In this document: piece after piece, positions 60,884-64,000 of the stretch | How the letters are laid out: each line of letters begins with the position of its first letter | Position numbering within the stretch: the stretch's first letter is position 1 | Assembly: GCA_018266795.1 (NCBI GenBank) | Contig: JAFDZV010000005.1 | Location: 1 to 64,000, forward strand | Length of the DNA stretch: 64,000 bases | From: Bacteroidota bacterium | GTDB taxonomy: Bacteria; Bacteroidota; Ignavibacteria; OLB7 | Direction: 5' to 3' | Position numbers and translations under genes: made by a program | The notes under the pieces: generated by a model | The model's database searches: none | What the model saw: the letters and a program-made list of their open reading frames with translations, nothing else | What the model was told of the DNA's origin: nothing

Positions 60884-61076
60884 GTGTTGTTCCTACTCCG
60901 TGTCCGTTGTGTCCTCTGCGGTGACTTCCTGCGCACCGCTGCATGATCTACGTTTCGAATTATCCTATTCAACTGCGTTGATCGATCTCGAACTGCAGAG
61001 CAAGGTAAATTATCGGACGATGATCATGGGCGGATGGATCTGTTCTAACGTCGCATCATCCAGCGTGCTGTAATAC

Positions 61077-61451
61077 TCACGATCGCTTATTTCTCCCGTG
61101 CCTCAGCAGATACTCGCGCAGCGCAACGGCCTGATTGTGCTCAGTGTCGCGTGCGGAGTAGAGAAGCGTCACTCTCCCATGCGCTGCAAGCGCAAGCAGG
61201 TGCTCCACCACATCGCCGTTGTCATCCAGTTCAACGGCATATCGCCGCTTGAACTCCTTCCACTTGTCCGGATCATGGTTGAACCAGGTGCGGAGGGGCG
61301 TGCTCGGCGCAGCATCCTTCAGCCACACGTCCGCATGAGCGTGCTCCTTCGTCATGCCGCGCGGCCACACGCGGTCCACCAGTACTCGCGTGCCGTCTTC
61401 GGTGGCCGGGGGATCGTACACCCGTTTCGTATGAATGTTCATGTGCGCCAT
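61077..61451 (-). CDS. DUF488 domain protein
   Basis: 124 residues matching DUF488: KRVYDPPATEDGTRVLVDRVWPRGMTKEHAHADVWLKDAAPS, then LRTWFNHDPDKWKEFKRRYAVEL, and VTLLYSARDTEHNQAVALREYLL. The family is small, cytoplasmic and of unknown activity. The start is either ATG 61451 (MAHMNIH) or ATG 61442 (MNIHTKRVY, closest to family N-termini); a much longer in-frame extension to 61733 is rejected because it does not resemble protein. It is convergent with the secreted protein gene. Confidence 0.88.
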   Translation of the reverse strand: MAHMNIHTKRVYDPPATEDGTRVLVDRVWPRGMTKEHAHADVWLKDAAPSTPLRTWFNHDPDKWKEFKRRYAVELDDNGDVVEHLLALAAHGRVTLLYSARDTEHNQAVALREYLLRHGRNKRS

Positions 61452-61902
61452 TGATAGTATGTCCGATGTCGTTGCCCATGCAGCCGGTGAACCATCCTCC
61501 TGTGCCGTCGCTCCATTCCAGTTTGCACTCGCCGGCGTGCGTATCAGGGAAACATAGCGCTTCCCCGGACTCCGATCCGTTACCGTGCAACGGCCCGGCG
61601 GGGAACTTCGTTTGTGGTGTGGCGCTGTAGTGCCACTGTTGCCGGTGCAGTGGCATCTCCAACACAACGGAGCAGGGGATTGGGGGAGCGGCACATGTCG
61701 TGATGCGATGTTTATTGCCGGGATATCGTTCAATCCTCGTATTATTCAACCACCTCGGGTCCCCTCCCGCCAGGTCCAACATCATTCCCCTTCAACGTGT
61801 CACGCGTAATTGCAGTGTGCCAGGCTCGTCGCGCCCTATCGCGCCCGGGCGGGCGTTGCTGTTGCGGTGCGCGCATCCGGAGGGAACAACACCAGTACCT
61901 GC
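61452..61902. other. Intergenic region upstream of the multicopper oxidase
   Basis: About 450 bases, divergent between the DUF488 gene and the oxidase gene. No convincing frame. An AT-richer stretch at 61700-61755 is the likely promoter zone of the oxidase, but no well-spaced -33/-7 pair was found. Confidence 0.4.
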
Positions 61903-61908
61903 ATGCTT

Positions 61909-63777
61909 ATGAACAATCCTGTACGAACTCTTTCAGCCGCGGCCGTTCTGCTTCTGCTGCTGGCAACACGAACGTTCGCCCAGCCCACATTCATCAACCG
62001 GATCCCGCTTCCGCCGCTGGTGGATGCAGCCAACGGCATCATCCACCTGGAAATGCGGATCACCACGCACAGGTTCAACCCGGGCAATCCGTCCGACTCG
62101 CTCAACGGCGGCATCAACCAGCCGAACGGCATCACAACGTATGCCTACAACCTGGCCGGCGACTCCACGATGACGATGCTCGGGCCCACGCTCAAGCTGC
62201 ATACGCTGGACAGCACGCACATCACCGTGAAGAACCTGATCGGCGTTCCCACCACCACCCATTGGCACGGCACCGAGGTTCCGGCGAGCATGGATGGCGG
62301 GCCGCACGAGGGAATCGAGCCCGACTCCACGTGGTATGTCGATTTCAGGACGCTGGACAGCGCCAGCACGATGTGGTATCATCCGCACTATCACAACCTC
62401 ACCGTGCAGCATGTCCAGAAGGGGCTCTCCGGCATGATCTTCGCGGAGCAGGCGGGGGACCCGATCCGAAACACGCTGCCGCATACGTATGGTGCGGATG
62501 ATATCCCGGTGATCATCGGCGACCTTGGCTTCACCACCGGTTCCAGTCGGGACTCCGGAATGGTGATCGACACCAACAAGGCCAAGCGCCCCTACAACCT
62601 TGTCAACGGTGTGGTCAACCCCTACGTGGAGGTACCGGCCCACGTGGTGCGCCTGCGCATCCTGAACGGCTCCACCCGCAAGGGGATCCTCTTCGGGGTC
62701 TCCAACTCCTATGCGAATCCCTTTCCGAACCTCAGCCCCTTCTACCTGATCGCCTCGGACGGCGGCTACATGCTGAAGCCCGACACATTGACAAGCCTGC
62801 TGAACGGGCCCGGTGCGCGCGACGAGATCGTACTGGACCTGAGCGGTTATCATCCCGGCGACACGCTCTATCTCAGCAACCTGAAGGACTCGCTCCCCAA
62901 CTACGTGATCGGCAGCCCGCAGACCGCGCCGAACAACGGCGGGCAGGATACCACGATGGGCACGGCCTTTCTTCAGTTGCGTATCGTGCCGGACAGCGCC
63001 TTCCCCGGCTACACGCCGGTGACGTCGTTCGCGCCGTTTACCACCGTCTGGACTCCCGGACTTTCGGACACCTTCAACATCGCACGCCATCGCCTGAAGG
63101 AGCTGATGGGGGGCGGTCCGGGGCACGGCTTCACCATCGATGGCCAGCCGTACAGCATGGAGGTGATCAACGACACGGTCTACGTCGGCACCAAGGAGAT
63201 CTGGGCCATTCACAACATGTCCAACACGGCGCATCCCTTTCACATCCACAAGATCCAGTTCCGCGTGCTCGATGTGAAGGACTCGCTCGGCAACGATGTG
63301 AACCTGGAGACCTATGGAATGAACGGGCCGAAGGACGATGTGCTGATCCTTCCCGGCTGGACGCTGCGCTTCCTTGGGCAGTACGATGATTACCCGAGCC
63401 CGATCGATCCGATGAACTGCTACATGTACCACTGCCACATCCTCACGCACGAGGATTCGCTGGGCGGCGGAATGATGCATCAGTTCGTGGTTGCCGATAC
63501 CGTCACGTCCTCTGTTGCCGAAGCCCGCGGCGGTGCGCAGCAGATGGAGCTTGTCCCCAGACCTGCGGAGGGGATTGCATACCTGATGGGGCACTCCACC
63601 AGGACGAGCACCGTGACCATTTTCGACATCGAGGGGCGCCGCATCCGCACGCAGCAGCTTCCGGTATTCAACGGCAGTGCCGTGATCGACATCGGCGGCC
63701 TGGCCGCCGGACCGTATCTGGTCGAGTGGCGAACACGGAACGATGTCACCATCGGCAAGATGGTGGTGGTGAGATAG
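61909..63777 (+). CDS. Secreted multicopper oxidase with T9SS-type C-terminal domain
   Basis: 622 residues. Signal peptide VRTLSAAAVLLLLLATRTFAQ. All four copper-binding motifs are present: THWHG (His118 region), WYHPHYH (about 156-162), HPFHIH (442-447) and YHCHILTHED (508-514), with MM at about 522 as likely axial ligand for the type 1 copper. The order and spacing fit three-cupredoxin oxidases of the bilirubin oxidase/CotA/SufI type, which oxidise phenols or metals with O2 outside the cytoplasm. The last 85 residues (STVTIFDIEGRRIRTQQLPV ... LAAGPYLVEWRTRNDVTIGKMVVV) are a T9SS sorting-like domain. ATG 61909 is preferred; ATG 61903 is two codons upstream. Confidence 0.92.
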   Translation: MNNPVRTLSAAAVLLLLLATRTFAQPTFINRIPLPPLVDAANGIIHLEMRITTHRFNPGNPSDSLNGGINQPNGITTYAYNLAGDSTMTMLGPTLKLHTLDSTHITVKNLIGVPTTTHWHGTEVPASMDGGPHEGIEPDSTWYVDFRTLDSASTMWYHPHYHNLTVQHVQKGLSGMIFAEQAGDPIRNTLPHTYGADDIPVIIGDLGFTTGSSRDSGMVIDTNKAKRPYNLVNGVVNPYVEVPAHVVRLRILNGSTRKGILFGVSNSYANPFPNLSPFYLIASDGGYMLKPDTLTSLLNGPGARDEIVLDLSGYHPGDTLYLSNLKDSLPNYVIGSPQTAPNNGGQDTTMGTAFLQLRIVPDSAFPGYTPVTSFAPFTTVWTPGLSDTFNIARHRLKELMGGGPGHGFTIDGQPYSMEVINDTVYVGTKEIWAIHNMSNTAHPFHIHKIQFRVLDVKDSLGNDVNLETYGMNGPKDDVLILPGWTLRFLGQYDDYPSPIDPMNCYMYHCHILTHEDSLGGGMMHQFVVADTVTSSVAEARGGAQQMELVPRPAEGIAYLMGHSTRTSTVTIFDIEGRRIRTQQLPVFNGSAVIDIGGLAAGPYLVEWRTRNDVTIGKMVVVR

Positions 63778-63938
63778 TCGCGGAAGAATTCATCGCGGCC
63801 GGGCATGCGAGCGCGTGCCCGGCTGCCGGACGCGCGCGATGCGCGCGCAGTTGTCGAACATCGGCACCATCGAACGCGTTCCGATGGTGGAAACAGAGAG
63901 GTACATACATTCTTTTATCCAAGAGAGGAGGACGGATC

Positions 63939-64000
63939 ATGGCAGGCAACACGACATTCGAGCTTGTGACCTGGTACGACACATGGAACCAGCTGGGGCT
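63939..64000 (+). CDS. Start of an unidentified gene (3' end outside)
   Basis: ATG 63939 follows a strong GGAGG ribosome binding site at a good distance. Twenty residues are visible (MAGNTTFELVTWYDTWNQLG), too few for identification; no signal peptide begins here. Confidence 0.55.
   Translation, partial: MAGNTTFELVTWYDTWNQLG

Noticed and set aside
60893..60935. CTCCGTGT...CTCTGCGGTGA-like sequence after the secreted protein gene
   Set aside because: It resembles a low-complexity intergenic word seen in many genomes, but a single diverged copy is not enough to call a repeat.
61452..61733. N-terminal extension of the DUF488 protein
   Set aside because: Residues before MAHMNIH are compositionally random, and the family starts at KRVYDPP.
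1..64000. tRNA, rRNA, CRISPR arrays, insertion sequences or phage genes
   Set aside because: No cloverleaf-like TTCGA loops with matching acceptor arms, no regularly spaced direct repeats, and no transposase, integrase or phage structural sequences were recognised.

Overview
The window is a stretch of high-GC bacterial chromosome dominated by two paralogous insecticidal-type toxin complex (Tc) operons on the minus strand. Between and beside them lie small metabolic, stress and regulatory genes and several secreted proteins. Four of the secreted proteins (27542-29710, 53254-56106, 58976-60883, 61909-63777) combine an N-terminal signal peptide with a C-terminal beta-rich tail like those of type IX secretion system (T9SS) substrates. 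Several promoters resemble the Bacteroidota form (TTG/TTTG about 19-21 bases from TAnnTTTG). Together these suggest a GC-rich member of the Fibrobacterota-Chlorobiota-Bacteroidota group, for example a Kapaibacteria/Ignavibacteria-like lineage. Many genes nevertheless have clear Shine-Dalgarno sequences. The taxonomic guess is an inference.

Tc operon 1 reads leftwards from about 21140 to 1443: a TcB-TcC fusion (12868-20940), a small gene overlapping its stop codon and probably encoding an immunity protein (12185-12868), then TcA split into a large N-terminal part (4723-11967) and a C-terminal pore/TcB-binding part (1443-4685). Tc operon 2 reads leftwards from about 48525 to 30008 with the same order: TcB-TcC (40381-48309), TcA N-terminal part (33342-40247), TcA C-terminal part (30008-33304), but no immunity gene. 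In the Tc family TcA forms the translocation channel, and the TcB-TcC cocoon encloses the hypervariable C-terminus of TcC, which is the effector. The two operons share long, similar backbones but carry unrelated effectors: a candidate JAMM-like metallopeptidase domain behind a long Ala-rich linker in operon 1, and a His/Asp-rich domain resembling zinc-dependent phospholipase C/DUF6765-like proteins in operon 2. Both have a similar promoter (TTGACA, 17-18 bases, TATGTTTG) followed by a leader of about 200 bases.

Between the operons (21637-29965) are two ECF sigma-factor modules. The first is an ECF42-type set: a YCII/DGPF protein, a dihydrofolate-reductase-like protein and a sigma factor with a DUF6596-type C-terminus. 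The second is an ECF41-type pair: a carboxymuconolactone decarboxylase-like protein divergent from a sigma factor with a SnoaL-like C-terminal domain, with face-to-face ECF41-type promoters between them. A monoacylglycerol-lipase-like hydrolase and a secreted Asp-box protein follow. A strong hairpin terminator separates the latter from operon 2.

The right part (48990-64000) is a loose collection of mostly plus-strand housekeeping and stress genes: PaiB-like flavin protein, VOC protein, barstar-like protein, DUF1801 protein, 7Fe ferredoxin, GyrI-like protein, DinB-like protein, isochorismatase-like hydrolase and DUF488 protein. Large secreted proteins with T9SS-type tails, including a multicopper oxidase, are interspersed. 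A short intergenic repeat family occurs at least three times there. No rRNA, tRNA, CRISPR array, transposase or phage gene was recognised.
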